Shown here one piece after another: positions 12,101 to 27,100 of a stretch of DNA of 64,000 nucleotides. Location of the stretch: positions 29,694 to 93,693 of the forward strand of contig CAIIXF020000269.1 in the NCBI GenBank assembly GCA_903813345.2. Reading direction: 5' to 3'. The position numbers and the translations under genes are program-made. The notes beneath the pieces are model-generated. The model did no database searches. It saw only the letters and a program-made list of their open reading frames with translations, and had not been told where the DNA came from. Source of the stretch: Owenia fusiformis (Eukaryota; Annelida; Polychaeta; Sabellida; Oweniidae). Numbering within the stretch: the first letter of the stretch is position 1; every line of letters begins with the position of its first letter.

Positions 12101-15100
12101 TGAGCGGTACGAAATAAATTTTTCTTTCTAAAATTGAAATTAATGGTATAAAATGATGTTATAGTTCAAGTTGAACAGAGTGGTGATGTCTCGTGTCATC
12201 TCGGGATGACACGTCGCCGGACGAGACACTCTTAGGATGAGATCCTCCTCGGATGAGCGGTACGAAATAAATTTTTCTTTCTAAAATTGAAATTAATGGT
12301 ATAAAATGATGTTATAGTTCAAGTTGAACAGAGTGGTGATGTCTCGTGTCATCTCGGGATGACACGTCGCCGGACGAGACACTCTTAGGATGAGATCCTC
12401 CTCGGATGAGCGGTACGAAATAAATTTTTCTTTCTAAAATTGAAATTAATGGTATAAAATGATGTTATAGTTCAAGTTGAACAGAGTGGTGATGTCTCGT
12501 GTCATCTCGGGATGACACGTCGCCGGACGAGACACTCTTAGGATGAGATCCTCCTCGGATGAGCGGTACGAAATAAATTTTTCTTTCTAAAATTGAAATT
12601 AATGGTATAAAATGATGTTATAGTTCAAGTTGAACAGAGTGGTGATGTCTCGTGTCATCTCGGGATGACACGTCGCCGGACGAGACACTCTTAGGATGAG
12701 ATCCTCCTCGGATGAGCGGTACGAAATAAATTTTTCTTTCTAAAATTGAAATTAATGGTATAAAATGATGTTATAGTTCAAGTTGAACAGAGTGGTGATG
12801 TCTCGTGTCATCTCGGGATGACACGTCGCCGGACGAGACACTCTTAGGATGAGATCCTCCTCGGATGAGCGGTACGAAATAAATTTTTCTTTCTAAAATT
12901 GAAATTAATGGTATAAAATGATGTTATAGTTCAAGTTGAACAGAGTGGTGATGTCTCGTGTCATCTCGGGATGACACGTCGCCGGACGAGACACTCTTAG
13001 GATGAGATCCTCCTCGGATGAGCGGTACGAAATAAATTTTTCTTTCTAAAATTGAAATTAATGGTATAAAATGATGTTATAGTTCAAGTTGAACAGAGTG
13101 GTGATGTCTCGTGTCATCTCGGGATGACACGTCGCCGGACGAGACACTCTTAGGATGAGATCCTCCTCGGATGAGCGGTACGAAATAAATTTTTCTTTCT
13201 AAAATTGAAATTAATGGTATAAAATGATGTTATAGTTCAAGTTGAACAGAGTGGTGATGTCTCGTGTCATCTCGGGATGACACGTCGCCGGACGAGACAC
13301 TCTTAGGATGAGATCCTCCTCGGATGAGCGGTACGAAATAAATTTTTCTTTCTAAAATTGAAATTAATGGTATAAAATGATGTTATAGTTCAAGTTGAAC
13401 AGAGTGGTGATGTCTCGTGTCATCTCGGGATGACACGTCGCCGGACGAGACACTCTTAGGATGAGATCCTCCTCGGATGAGCGGTACGAAATAAATTTTT
13501 CTTTCTAAAATTGAAATTAATGGTATAAAATGATGTTATAGTTCAAGTTGAACAGAGTGGTGATGTCTCGTGTCATCTCGGGATGACACGTCGCCGGACG
13601 AGACACTCTTAGGATGAGATCCTCCTCGGATGAGCGGTACGAAATAAATTTTTCTTTCTAAAATTGAAATTAATGGTATAAAATGATGTTATAGTTCAAG
13701 TTGAACAGAGTGGTGATGTCTCGTGTCATCTCGGGATGACACGTCGCCGGACGAGACACTCTTAGGATGAGATCCTCCTCGGATGAGCGGTACGAAATAA
13801 ATTTTTCTTTCTAAAATTGAAATTAATGGTATAAAATGATGTTATAGTTCAAGTTGAACAGAGTGGTGATGTCTCGTGTCATCTCGGGATGACACGTCGC
13901 CGGACGAGACACTCTTAGGATGAGATCCTCCTCGGATGAGCGGTACGAAATAAATTTTTCTTTCTAAAATTGAAATTAATGGTATAAAATGATGTTATAG
14001 TTCAAGTTGAACAGAGTGGTGATGTCTCGTGTCATCTCGGGATGACACGTCGCCGGACGAGACACTCTTAGGATGAGATCCTCCTCGGATGAGCGGTACG
14101 AAATAAATTTTTCTTTCTAAAATTGAAATTAATGGTATAAAATGATGTTATAGTTCAAGTTGAACAGAGTGGTGATGTCTCGTGTCATCTCGGGATGACA
14201 CGTCGCCGGACGAGACACTCTTAGGATGAGATCCTCCTCGGATGAGCGGTACGAAATAAATTTTTCTTTCTAAAATTGAAATTAATGGTATAAAATGATG
14301 TTATAGTTCAAGTTGAACAGAGTGGTGATGTCTCGTGTCATCTCGGGATGACACGTCGCCGGACGAGACACTCTTAGGATGAGATCCTCCTCGGATGAGC
14401 GGTACGAAATAAATTTTTCTTTCTAAAATTGAAATTAATGGTATAAAATGATGTTATAGTTCAAGTTGAACAGAGTGGTGATGTCTCGTGTCATCTCGGG
14501 ATGACACGTCGCCGGACGAGACACTCTTAGGATGAGATCCTCCTCGGATGAGCGGTACGAAATAAATTTTTCTTTCTAAAATTGAAATTAATGGTATAAA
14601 ATGATGTTATAGTTCAAGTTGAACAGAGTGGTGATGTCTCGTGTCATCTCGGGATGACACGTCGCCGGACGAGACACTCTTAGGATGAGATCCTCCTCGG
14701 ATGAGCGGTACGAAATAAATTTTTCTTTCTAAAATTGAAATTAATGGTATAAAATGATGTTATAGTTCAAGTTGAACAGAGTGGTGATGTCTCGTGTCAT
14801 CTCGGGATGACACGTCGCCGGACGAGACACTCTTAGGATGAGATCCTCCTCGGATGAGCGGTACGAAATAAATTTTTCTTTCTAAAATTGAAATTAATGG
14901 TATAAAATGATGTTATAGTTCAAGTTGAACAGAGTGGTGATGTCTCGTGTCATCTCGGGATGACACGTCGCCGGACGAGACACTCTTAGGATGAGATCCT
15001 CCTCGGATGAGCGGTACGAAATAAATTTTTCTTTCTAAAATTGAAATTAATGGTATAAAATGATGTTATAGTTCAAGTTGAACAGAGTGGTGATGTCTCG

Positions 15101-18100
15101 TGTCATCTCGGGATGACACGTCGCCGGACGAGACACTCTTAGGATGAGATCCTCCTCGGATGAGCGGTACGAAATAAATTTTTCTTTCTAAAATTGAAAT
15201 TAATGGTATAAAATGATGTTATAGTTCAAGTTGAACAGAGTGGTGATGTCTCGTGTCATCTCGGGATGACACGTCGCCGGACGAGACACTCTTAGGATGA
15301 GATCCTCCTCGGATGAGCGGTACGAAATAAATTTTTCTTTCTAAAATTGAAATTAATGGTATAAAATGATGTTATAGTTCAAGTTGAACAGAGTGGTGAT
15401 GTCTCGTGTCATCTCGGGATGACACGTCGCCGGACGAGACACTCTTAGGATGAGATCCTCCTCGGATGAGCGGTACGAAATAAATTTTTCTTTCTAAAAT
15501 TGAAATTAATGGTATAAAATGATGTTATAGTTCAAGTTGAACAGAGTGGTGATGTCTCGTGTCATCTCGGGATGACACGTCGCCGGACGAGACACTCTTA
15601 GGATGAGATCCTCCTCGGATGAGCGGTACGAAATAAATTTTTCTTTCTAAAATTGAAATTAATGGTATAAAATGATGTTATAGTTCAAGTTGAACAGAGT
15701 GGTGATGTCTCGTGTCATCTCGGGATGACACGTCGCCGGACGAGACACTCTTAGGATGAGATCCTCCTCGGATGAGCGGTACGAAATAAATTTTTCTTTC
15801 TAAAATTGAAATTAATGGTATAAAATGATGTTATAGTTCAAGTTGAACAGAGTGGTGATGTCTCGTGTCATCTCGGGATGACACGTCGCCGGACGAGACA
15901 CTCTTAGGATGAGATCCTCCTCGGATGAGCGGTACGAAATAAATTTTTCTTTCTAAAATTGAAATTAATGGTATAAAATGATGTTATAGTTCAAGTTGAA
16001 CAGAGTGGTGATGTCTCGTGTCATCTCGGGATGACACGTCGCCGGACGAGACACTCTTAGGATGAGATCCTCCTCGGATGAGCGGTACGAAATAAATTTT
16101 TCTTTCTAAAATTGAAATTAATGGTATAAAATGATGTTATAGTTCAAGTTGAACAGAGTGGTGATGTCTCGTGTCATCTCGGGATGACACGTCGCCGGAC
16201 GAGACACTCTTAGGATGAGATCCTCCTCGGATGAGCGGTACGAAATAAATTTTTCTTTCTAAAATTGAAATTAATGGTATAAAATGATGTTATAGTTCAA
16301 GTTGAACAGAGTGGTGATGTCTCGTGTCATCTCGGGATGACACGTCGCCGGACGAGACACTCTTAGGATGAGATCCTCCTCGGATGAGCGGTACGAAATA
16401 AATTTTTCTTTCTAAAATTGAAATTAATGGTATAAAATGATGTTATAGTTCAAGTTGAACAGAGTGGTGATGTCTCGTGTCATCTCGGGATGACACGTCG
16501 CCGGACGAGACACTCTTAGGATGAGATCCTCCTCGGATGAGCGGTACGAAATAAATTTTTCTTTCTAAAATTGAAATTAATGGTATAAAATGATGTTATA
16601 GTTCAAGTTGAACAGAGTGGTGATGTCTCGTGTCATCTCGGGATGACACGTCGCCGGACGAGACACTCTTAGGATGAGATCCTCCTCGGATGAGCGGTAC
16701 GAAATAAATTTTTCTTTCTAAAATTGAAATTAATGGTATAAAATGATGTTATAGTTCAAGTTGAACAGAGTGGTGATGTCTCGTGTCATCTCGGGATGAC
16801 ACGTCGCCGGACGAGACACTCTTAGGATGAGATCCTCCTCGGATGAGCGGTACGAAATAAATTTTTCTTTCTAAAATTGAAATTAATGGTATAAAATGAT
16901 GTTATAGTTCAAGTTGAACAGAGTGGTGATGTCTCGTGTCATCTCGGGATGACACGTCGCCGGACGAGACACTCTTAGGATGAGATCCTCCTCGGATGAG
17001 CGGTACGAAATAAATTTTTCTTTCTAAAATTGAAATTAATGGTATAAAATGATGTTATAGTTCAAGTTGAACAGAGTGGTGATGTCTCGTGTCATCTCGG
17101 GATGACACGTCGCCGGACGAGACACTCTTAGGATGAGATCCTCCTCGGATGAGCGGTACGAAATAAATTTTTCTTTCTAAAATTGAAATTAATGGTATAA
17201 AATGATGTTATAGTTCAAGTTGAACAGAGTGGTGATGTCTCGTGTCATCTCGGGATGACACGTCGCCGGACGAGACACTCTTAGGATGAGATCCTCCTCG
17301 GATGAGCGGTACGAAATAAATTTTTCTTTCTAAAATTGAAATTAATGGTATAAAATGATGTTATAGTTCAAGTTGAACAGAGTGGTGATGTCTCGTGTCA
17401 TCTCGGGATGACACGTCGCCGGACGAGACACTCTTAGGATGAGATCCTCCTCGGATGAGCGGTACGAAATAAATTTTTCTTTCTAAAATTGAAATTAATG
17501 GTATAAAATGATGTTATAGTTCAAGTTGAACAGAGTGGTGATGTCTCGTGTCATCTCGGGATGACACGTCGCCGGACGAGACACTCTTAGGATGAGATCC
17601 TCCTCGGATGAGCGGTACGAAATAAATTTTTCTTTCTAAAATTGAAATTAATGGTATAAAATGATGTTATAGTTCAAGTTGAACAGAGTGGTGATGTCTC
17701 GTGTCATCTCGGGATGACACGTCGCCGGACGAGACACTCTTAGGATGAGATCCTCCTCGGATGAGCGGTACGAAATAAATTTTTCTTTCTAAAATTGAAA
17801 TTAATGGTATAAAATGATGTTATAGTTCAAGTTGAACAGAGTGGTGATGTCTCGTGTCATCTCGGGATGACACGTCGCCGGACGAGACACTCTTAGGATG
17901 AGATCCTCCTCGGATGAGCGGTACGAAATAAATTTTTCTTTCTAAAATTGAAATTAATGGTATAAAATGATGTTATAGTTCAAGTTGAACAGAGTGGTGA
18001 TGTCTCGTGTCATCTCGGGATGACACGTCGCCGGACGAGACACTCTTAGGATGAGATCCTCCTCGGATGAGCGGTACGAAATAAATTTTTCTTTCTAAAA

Positions 18101-21100
18101 TTGAAATTAATGGTATAAAATGATGTTATAGTTCAAGTTGAACAGAGTGGTGATGTCTCGTGTCATCTCGGGATGACACGTCGCCGGACGAGACACTCTT
18201 AGGATGAGATCCTCCTCGGATGAGCGGTACGAAATAAATTTTTCTTTCTAAAATTGAAATTAATGGTATAAAATGATGTTATAGTTCAAGTTGAACAGAG
18301 TGGTGATGTCTCGTGTCATCTCGGGATGACACGTCGCCGGACGAGACACTCTTAGGATGAGATCCTCCTCGGATGAGCGGTACGAAATAAATTTTTCTTT
18401 CTAAAATTGAAATTAATGGTATAAAATGATGTTATAGTTCAAGTTGAACAGAGTGGTGATGTCTCGTGTCATCTCGGGATGACACGTCGCCGGACGAGAC
18501 ACTCTTAGGATGAGATCCTCCTCGGATGAGCGGTACGAAATAAATTTTTCTTTCTAAAATTGAAATTAATGGTATAAAATGATGTTATAGTTCAAGTTGA
18601 ACAGAGTGGTGATGTCTCGTGTCATCTCGGGATGACACGTCGCCGGACGAGACACTCTTAGGATGAGATCCTCCTCGGATGAGCGGTACGAAATAAATTT
18701 TTCTTTCTAAAATTGAAATTAATGGTATAAAATGATGTTATAGTTCAAGTTGAACAGAGTGGTGATGTCTCGTGTCATCTCGGGATGACACGTCGCCGGA
18801 CGAGACACTCTTAGGATGAGATCCTCCTCGGATGAGCGGTACGAAATAAATTTTTCTTTCTAAAATTGAAATTAATGGTATAAAATGATGTTATAGTTCA
18901 AGTTGAACAGAGTGGTGATGTCTCGTGTCATCTCGGGATGACACGTCGCCGGACGAGACACTCTTAGGATGAGATCCTCCTCGGATGAGCGGTACGAAAT
19001 AAATTTTTCTTTCTAAAATTGAAATTAATGGTATAAAATGATGTTATAGTTCAAGTTGAACAGAGTGGTGATGTCTCGTGTCATCTCGGGATGACACGTC
19101 GCCGGACGAGACACTCTTAGGATGAGATCCTCCTCGGATGAGCGGTACGAAATAAATTTTTCTTTCTAAAATTGAAATTAATGGTATAAAATGATGTTAT
19201 AGTTCAAGTTGAACAGAGTGGTGATGTCTCGTGTCATCTCGGGATGACACGTCGCCGGACGAGACACTCTTAGGATGAGATCCTCCTCGGATGAGCGGTA
19301 CGAAATAAATTTTTCTTTCTAAAATTGAAATTAATGGTATAAAATGATGTTATAGTTCAAGTTGAACAGAGTGGTGATGTCTCGTGTCATCTCGGGATGA
19401 CACGTCGCCGGACGAGACACTCTTAGGATGAGATCCTCCTCGGATGAGCGGTACGAAATAAATTTTTCTTTCTAAAATTGAAATTAATGGTATAAAATGA
19501 TGTTATAGTTCAAGTTGAACAGAGTGGTGATGTCTCGTGTCATCTCGGGATGACACGTCGCCGGACGAGACACTCTTAGGATGAGATCCTCCTCGGATGA
19601 GCGGTACGAAATAAATTTTTCTTTCTAAAATTGAAATTAATGGTATAAAATGATGTTATAGTTCAAGTTGAACAGAGTGGTGATGTCTCGTGTCATCTCG
19701 GGATGACACGTCGCCGGACGAGACACTCTTAGGATGAGATCCTCCTCGGATGAGCGGTACGAAATAAATTTTTCTTTCTAAAATTGAAATTAATGGTATA
19801 AAATGATGTTATAGTTCAAGTTGAACAGAGTGGTGATGTCTCGTGTCATCTCGGGATGACACGTCGCCGGACGAGACACTCTTAGGATGAGATCCTCCTC
19901 GGATGAGCGGTACGAAATAAATTTTTCTTTCTAAAATTGAAATTAATGGTATAAAATGATGTTATAGTTCAAGTTGAACAGAGTGGTGATGTCTCGTGTC
20001 ATCTCGGGATGACACGTCGCCGGACGAGACACTCTTAGGATGAGATCCTCCTCGGATGAGCGGTACGAAATAAATTTTTCTTTCTAAAATTGAAATTAAT
20101 GGTATAAAATGATGTTATAGTTCAAGTTGAACAGAGTGGTGATGTCTCGTGTCATCTCGGGATGACACGTCGCCGGACGAGACACTCTTAGGATGAGATC
20201 CTCCTCGGATGAGCGGTACGAAATAAATTTTTCTTTCTAAAATTGAAATTAATGGTATAAAATGATGTTATAGTTCAAGTTGAACAGAGTGGTGATGTCT
20301 CGTGTCATCTCGGGATGACACGTCGCCGGACGAGACACTCTTAGGATGAGATCCTCCTCGGATGAGCGGTACGAAATAAATTTTTCTTTCTAAAATTGAA
20401 ATTAATGGTATAAAATGATGTTATAGTTCAAGTTGAACAGAGTGGTGATGTCTCGTGTCATCTCGGGATGACACGTCGCCGGACGAGACACTCTTAGGAT
20501 GAGATCCTCCTCGGATGAGCGGTACGAAATAAATTTTTCTTTCTAAAATTGAAATTAATGGTATAAAATGATGTTATAGTTCAAGTTGAACAGAGTGGTG
20601 ATGTCTCGTGTCATCTCGGGATGACACGTCGCCGGACGAGACACTCTTAGGATGAGATCCTCCTCGGATGAGCGGTACGAAATAAATTTTTCTTTCTAAA
20701 ATTGAAATTAATGGTATAAAATGATGTTATAGTTCAAGTTGAACAGAGTGGTGATGTCTCGTGTCATCTCGGGATGACACGTCGCCGGACGAGACACTCT
20801 TAGGATGAGATCCTCCTCGGATGAGCGGTACGAAATAAATTTTTCTTTCTAAAATTGAAATTAATGGTATAAAATGATGTTATAGTTCAAGTTGAACAGA
20901 GTGGTGATGTCTCGTGTCATCTCGGGATGACACGTCGCCGGACGAGACACTCTTAGGATGAGATCCTCCTCGGATGAGCGGTACGAAATAAATTTTTCTT
21001 TCTAAAATTGAAATTAATGGTATAAAATGATGTTATAGTTCAAGTTGAACAGAGTGGTGATGTCTCGTGTCATCTCGGGATGACACGTCGCCGGACGAGA

Positions 21101-24100
21101 CACTCTTAGGATGAGATCCTCCTCGGATGAGCGGTACGAAATAAATTTTTCTTTCTAAAATTGAAATTAATGGTATAAAATGATGTTATAGTTCAAGTTG
21201 AACAGAGTGGTGATGTCTCGTGTCATCTCGGGATGACACGTCGCCGGACGAGACACTCTTAGGATGAGATCCTCCTCGGATGAGCGGTACGAAATAAATT
21301 TTTCTTTCTAAAATTGAAATTAATGGTATAAAATGATGTTATAGTTCAAGTTGAACAGAGTGGTGATGTCTCGTGTCATCTCGGGATGACACGTCGCCGG
21401 ACGAGACACTCTTAGGATGAGATCCTCCTCGGATGAGCGGTACGAAATAAATTTTTCTTTCTAAAATTGAAATTAATGGTATAAAATGATGTTATAGTTC
21501 AAGTTGAACAGAGTGGTGATGTCTCGTGTCATCTCGGGATGACACGTCGCCGGACGAGACACTCTTAGGATGAGATCCTCCTCGGATGAGCGGTACGAAA
21601 TAAATTTTTCTTTCTAAAATTGAAATTAATGGTATAAAATGATGTTATAGTTCAAGTTGAACAGAGTGGTGATGTCTCGTGTCATCTCGGGATGACACGT
21701 CGCCGGACGAGACACTCTTAGGATGAGATCCTCCTCGGATGAGCGGTACGAAATAAATTTTTCTTTCTAAAATTGAAATTAATGGTATAAAATGATGTTA
21801 TAGTTCAAGTTGAACAGAGTGGTGATGTCTCGTGTCATCTCGGGATGACACGTCGCCGGACGAGACACTCTTAGGATGAGATCCTCCTCGGATGAGCGGT
21901 ACGAAATAAATTTTTCTTTCTAAAATTGAAATTAATGGTATAAAATGATGTTATAGTTCAAGTTGAACAGAGTGGTGATGTCTCGTGTCATCTCGGGATG
22001 ACACGTCGCCGGACGAGACACTCTTAGGATGAGATCCTCCTCGGATGAGCGGTACGAAATAAATTTTTCTTTCTAAAATTGAAATTAATGGTATAAAATG
22101 ATGTTATAGTTCAAGTTGAACAGAGTGGTGATGTCTCGTGTCATCTCGGGATGACACGTCGCCGGACGAGACACTCTTAGGATGAGATCCTCCTCGGATG
22201 AGCGGTACGAAATAAATTTTTCTTTCTAAAATTGAAATTAATGGTATAAAATGATGTTATAGTTCAAGTTGAACAGAGTGGTGATGTCTCGTGTCATCTC
22301 GGGATGACACGTCGCCGGACGAGACACTCTTAGGATGAGATCCTCCTCGGATGAGCGGTACGAAATAAATTTTTCTTTCTAAAATTGAAATTAATGGTAT
22401 AAAATGATGTTATAGTTCAAGTTGAACAGAGTGGTGATGTCTCGTGTCATCTCGGGATGACACGTCGCCGGACGAGACACTCTTAGGATGAGATCCTCCT
22501 CGGATGAGCGGTACGAAATAAATTTTTCTTTCTAAAATTGAAATTAATGGTATAAAATGATGTTATAGTTCAAGTTGAACAGAGTGGTGATGTCTCGTGT
22601 CATCTCGGGATGACACGTCGCCGGACGAGACACTCTTAGGATGAGATCCTCCTCGGATGAGCGGTACGAAATAAATTTTTCTTTCTAAAATTGAAATTAA
22701 TGGTATAAAATGATGTTATAGTTCAAGTTGAACAGAGTGGTGATGTCTCGTGTCATCTCGGGATGACACGTCGCCGGACGAGACACTCTTAGGATGAGAT
22801 CCTCCTCGGATGAGCGGTACGAAATAAATTTTTCTTTCTAAAATTGAAATTAATGGTATAAAATGATGTTATAGTTCAAGTTGAACAGAGTGGTGATGTC
22901 TCGTGTCATCTCGGGATGACACGTCGCCGGACGAGACACTCTTAGGATGAGATCCTCCTCGGATGAGCGGTACGAAATAAATTTTTCTTTCTAAAATTGA
23001 AATTAATGGTATAAAATGATGTTATAGTTCAAGTTGAACAGAGTGGTGATGTCTCGTGTCATCTCGGGATGACACGTCGCCGGACGAGACACTCTTAGGA
23101 TGAGATCCTCCTCGGATGAGCGGTACGAAATAAATTTTTCTTTCTAAAATTGAAATTAATGGTATAAAATGATGTTATAGTTCAAGTTGAACAGAGTGGT
23201 GATGTCTCGTGTCATCTCGGGATGACACGTCGCCGGACGAGACACTCTTAGGATGAGATCCTCCTCGGATGAGCGGTACGAAATAAATTTTTCTTTCTAA
23301 AATTGAAATTAATGGTATAAAATGATGTTATAGTTCAAGTTGAACAGAGTGGTGATGTCTCGTGTCATCTCGGGATGACACGTCGCCGGACGAGACACTC
23401 TTAGGATGAGATCCTCCTCGGATGAGCGGTACGAAATAAATTTTTCTTTCTAAAATTGAAATTAATGGTATAAAATGATGTTATAGTTCAAGTTGAACAG
23501 AGTGGTGATGTCTCGTGTCATCTCGGGATGACACGTCGCCGGACGAGACACTCTTAGGATGAGATCCTCCTCGGATGAGCGGTACGAAATAAATTTTTCT
23601 TTCTAAAATTGAAATTAATGGTATAAAATGATGTTATAGTTCAAGTTGAACAGAGTGGTGATGTCTCGTGTCATCTCGGGATGACACGTCGCCGGACGAG
23701 ACACTCTTAGGATGAGATCCTCCTCGGATGAGCGGTACGAAATAAATTTTTCTTTCTAAAATTGAAATTAATGGTATAAAATGATGTTATAGTTCAAGTT
23801 GAACAGAGTGGTGATGTCTCGTGTCATCTCGGGATGACACGTCGCCGGACGAGACACTCTTAGGATGAGATCCTCCTCGGATGAGCGGTACGAAATAAAT
23901 TTTTCTTTCTAAAATTGAAATTAATGGTATAAAATGATGTTATAGTTCAAGTTGAACAGAGTGGTGATGTCTCGTGTCATCTCGGGATGACACGTCGCCG
24001 GACGAGACACTCTTAGGATGAGATCCTCCTCGGATGAGCGGTACGAAATAAATTTTTCTTTCTAAAATTGAAATTAATGGTATAAAATGATGTTATAGTT

Positions 24101-27100
24101 CAAGTTGAACAGAGTGGTGATGTCTCGTGTCATCTCGGGATGACACGTCGCCGGACGAGACACTCTTAGGATGAGATCCTCCTCGGATGAGCGGTACGAA
24201 ATAAATTTTTCTTTCTAAAATTGAAATTAATGGTATAAAATGATGTTATAGTTCAAGTTGAACAGAGTGGTGATGTCTCGTGTCATCTCGGGATGACACG
24301 TCGCCGGACGAGACACTCTTAGGATGAGATCCTCCTCGGATGAGCGGTACGAAATAAATTTTTCTTTCTAAAATTGAAATTAATGGTATAAAATGATGTT
24401 ATAGTTCAAGTTGAACAGAGTGGTGATGTCTCGTGTCATCTCGGGATGACACGTCGCCGGACGAGACACTCTTAGGATGAGATCCTCCTCGGATGAGCGG
24501 TACGAAATAAATTTTTCTTTCTAAAATTGAAATTAATGGTATAAAATGATGTTATAGTTCAAGTTGAACAGAGTGGTGATGTCTCGTGTCATCTCGGGAT
24601 GACACGTCGCCGGACGAGACACTCTTAGGATGAGATCCTCCTCGGATGAGCGGTACGAAATAAATTTTTCTTTCTAAAATTGAAATTAATGGTATAAAAT
24701 GATGTTATAGTTCAAGTTGAACAGAGTGGTGATGTCTCGTGTCATCTCGGGATGACACGTCGCCGGACGAGACACTCTTAGGATGAGATCCTCCTCGGAT
24801 GAGCGGTACGAAATAAATTTTTCTTTCTAAAATTGAAATTAATGGTATAAAATGATGTTATAGTTCAAGTTGAACAGAGTGGTGATGTCTCGTGTCATCT
24901 CGGGATGACACGTCGCCGGACGAGACACTCTTAGGATGAGATCCTCCTCGGATGAGCGGTACGAAATAAATTTTTCTTTCTAAAATTGAAATTAATGGTA
25001 TAAAATGATGTTATAGTTCAAGTTGAACAGAGTGGTGATGTCTCGTGTCATCTCGGGATGACACGTCGCCGGACGAGACACTCTTAGGATGAGATCCTCC
25101 TCGGATGAGCGGTACGAAATAAATTTTTCTTTCTAAAATTGAAATTAATGGTATAAAATGATGTTATAGTTCAAGTTGAACAGAGTGGTGATGTCTCGTG
25201 TCATCTCGGGATGACACGTCGCCGGACGAGACACTCTTAGGATGAGATCCTCCTCGGATGAGCGGTACGAAATAAATTTTTCTTTCTAAAATTGAAATTA
25301 ATGGTATAAAATGATGTTATAGTTCAAGTTGAACAGAGTGGTGATGTCTCGTGTCATCTCGGGATGACACGTCGCCGGACGAGACACTCTTAGGATGAGA
25401 TCCTCCTCGGATGAGCGGTACGAAATAAATTTTTCTTTCTAAAATTGAAATTAATGGTATAAAATGATGTTATAGTTCAAGTTGAACAGAGTGGTGATGT
25501 CTCGTGTCATCTCGGGATGACACGTCGCCGGACGAGACACTCTTAGGATGAGATCCTCCTCGGATGAGCGGTACGAAATAAATTTTTCTTTCTAAAATTG
25601 AAATTAATGGTATAAAATGATGTTATAGTTCAAGTTGAACAGAGTGGTGATGTCTCGTGTCATCTCGGGATGACACGTCGCCGGACGAGACACTCTTAGG
25701 ATGAGATCCTCCTCGGATGAGCGGTACGAAATAAATTTTTCTTTCTAAAATTGAAATTAATGGTATAAAATGATGTTATAGTTCAAGTTGAACAGAGTGG
25801 TGATGTCTCGTGTCATCTCGGGATGACACGTCGCCGGACGAGACACTCTTAGGATGAGATCCTCCTCGGATGAGCGGTACGAAATAAATTTTTCTTTCTA
25901 AAATTGAAATTAATGGTATAAAATGATGTTATAGTTCAAGTTGAACAGAGTGGTGATGTCTCGTGTCATCTCGGGATGACACGTCGCCGGACGAGACACT
26001 CTTAGGATGAGATCCTCCTCGGATGAGCGGTACGAAATAAATTTTTCTTTCTAAAATTGAAATTAATGGTATAAAATGATGTTATAGTTCAAGTTGAACA
26101 GAGTGGTGATGTCTCGTGTCATCTCGGGATGACACGTCGCCGGACGAGACACTCTTAGGATGAGATCCTCCTCGGATGAGCGGTACGAAATAAATTTTTC
26201 TTTCTAAAATTGAAATTAATGGTATAAAATGATGTTATAGTTCAAGTTGAACAGAGTGGTGATGTCTCGTGTCATCTCGGGATGACACGTCGCCGGACGA
26301 GACACTCTTAGGATGAGATCCTCCTCGGATGAGCGGTACGAAATAAATTTTTCTTTCTAAAATTGAAATTAATGGTATAAAATGATGTTATAGTTCAAGT
26401 TGAACAGAGTGGTGATGTCTCGTGTCATCTCGGGATGACACGTCGCCGGACGAGACACTCTTAGGATGAGATCCTCCTCGGATGAGCGGTACGAAATAAA
26501 TTTTTCTTTCTAAAATTGAAATTAATGGTATAAAATGATGTTATAGTTCAAGTTGAACAGAGTGGTGATGTCTCGTGTCATCTCGGGATGACACGTCGCC
26601 GGACGAGACACTCTTAGGATGAGATCCTCCTCGGATGAGCGGTACGAAATAAATTTTTCTTTCTAAAATTGAAATTAATGGTATAAAATGATGTTATAGT
26701 TCAAGTTGAACAGAGTGGTGATGTCTCGTGTCATCTCGGGATGACACGTCGCCGGACGAGACACTCTTAGGATGAGATCCTCCTCGGATGAGCGGTACGA
26801 AATAAATTTTTCTTTCTAAAATTGAAATTAATGGTATAAAATGATGTTATAGTTCAAGTTGAACAGAGTGGTGATGTCTCGTGTCATCTCGGGATGACAC
26901 GTCGCCGGACGAGACACTCTTAGGATGAGATCCTCCTCGGATGAGCGGTACGAAATAAATTTTTCTTTCTAAAATTGAAATTAATGGTATAAAATGATGT
27001 TATAGTTCAAGTTGAACAGAGTGGTGATGTCTCGTGTCATCTCGGGATGACACGTCGCCGGACGAGACACTCTTAGGATGAGATCCTCCTCGGATGAGCG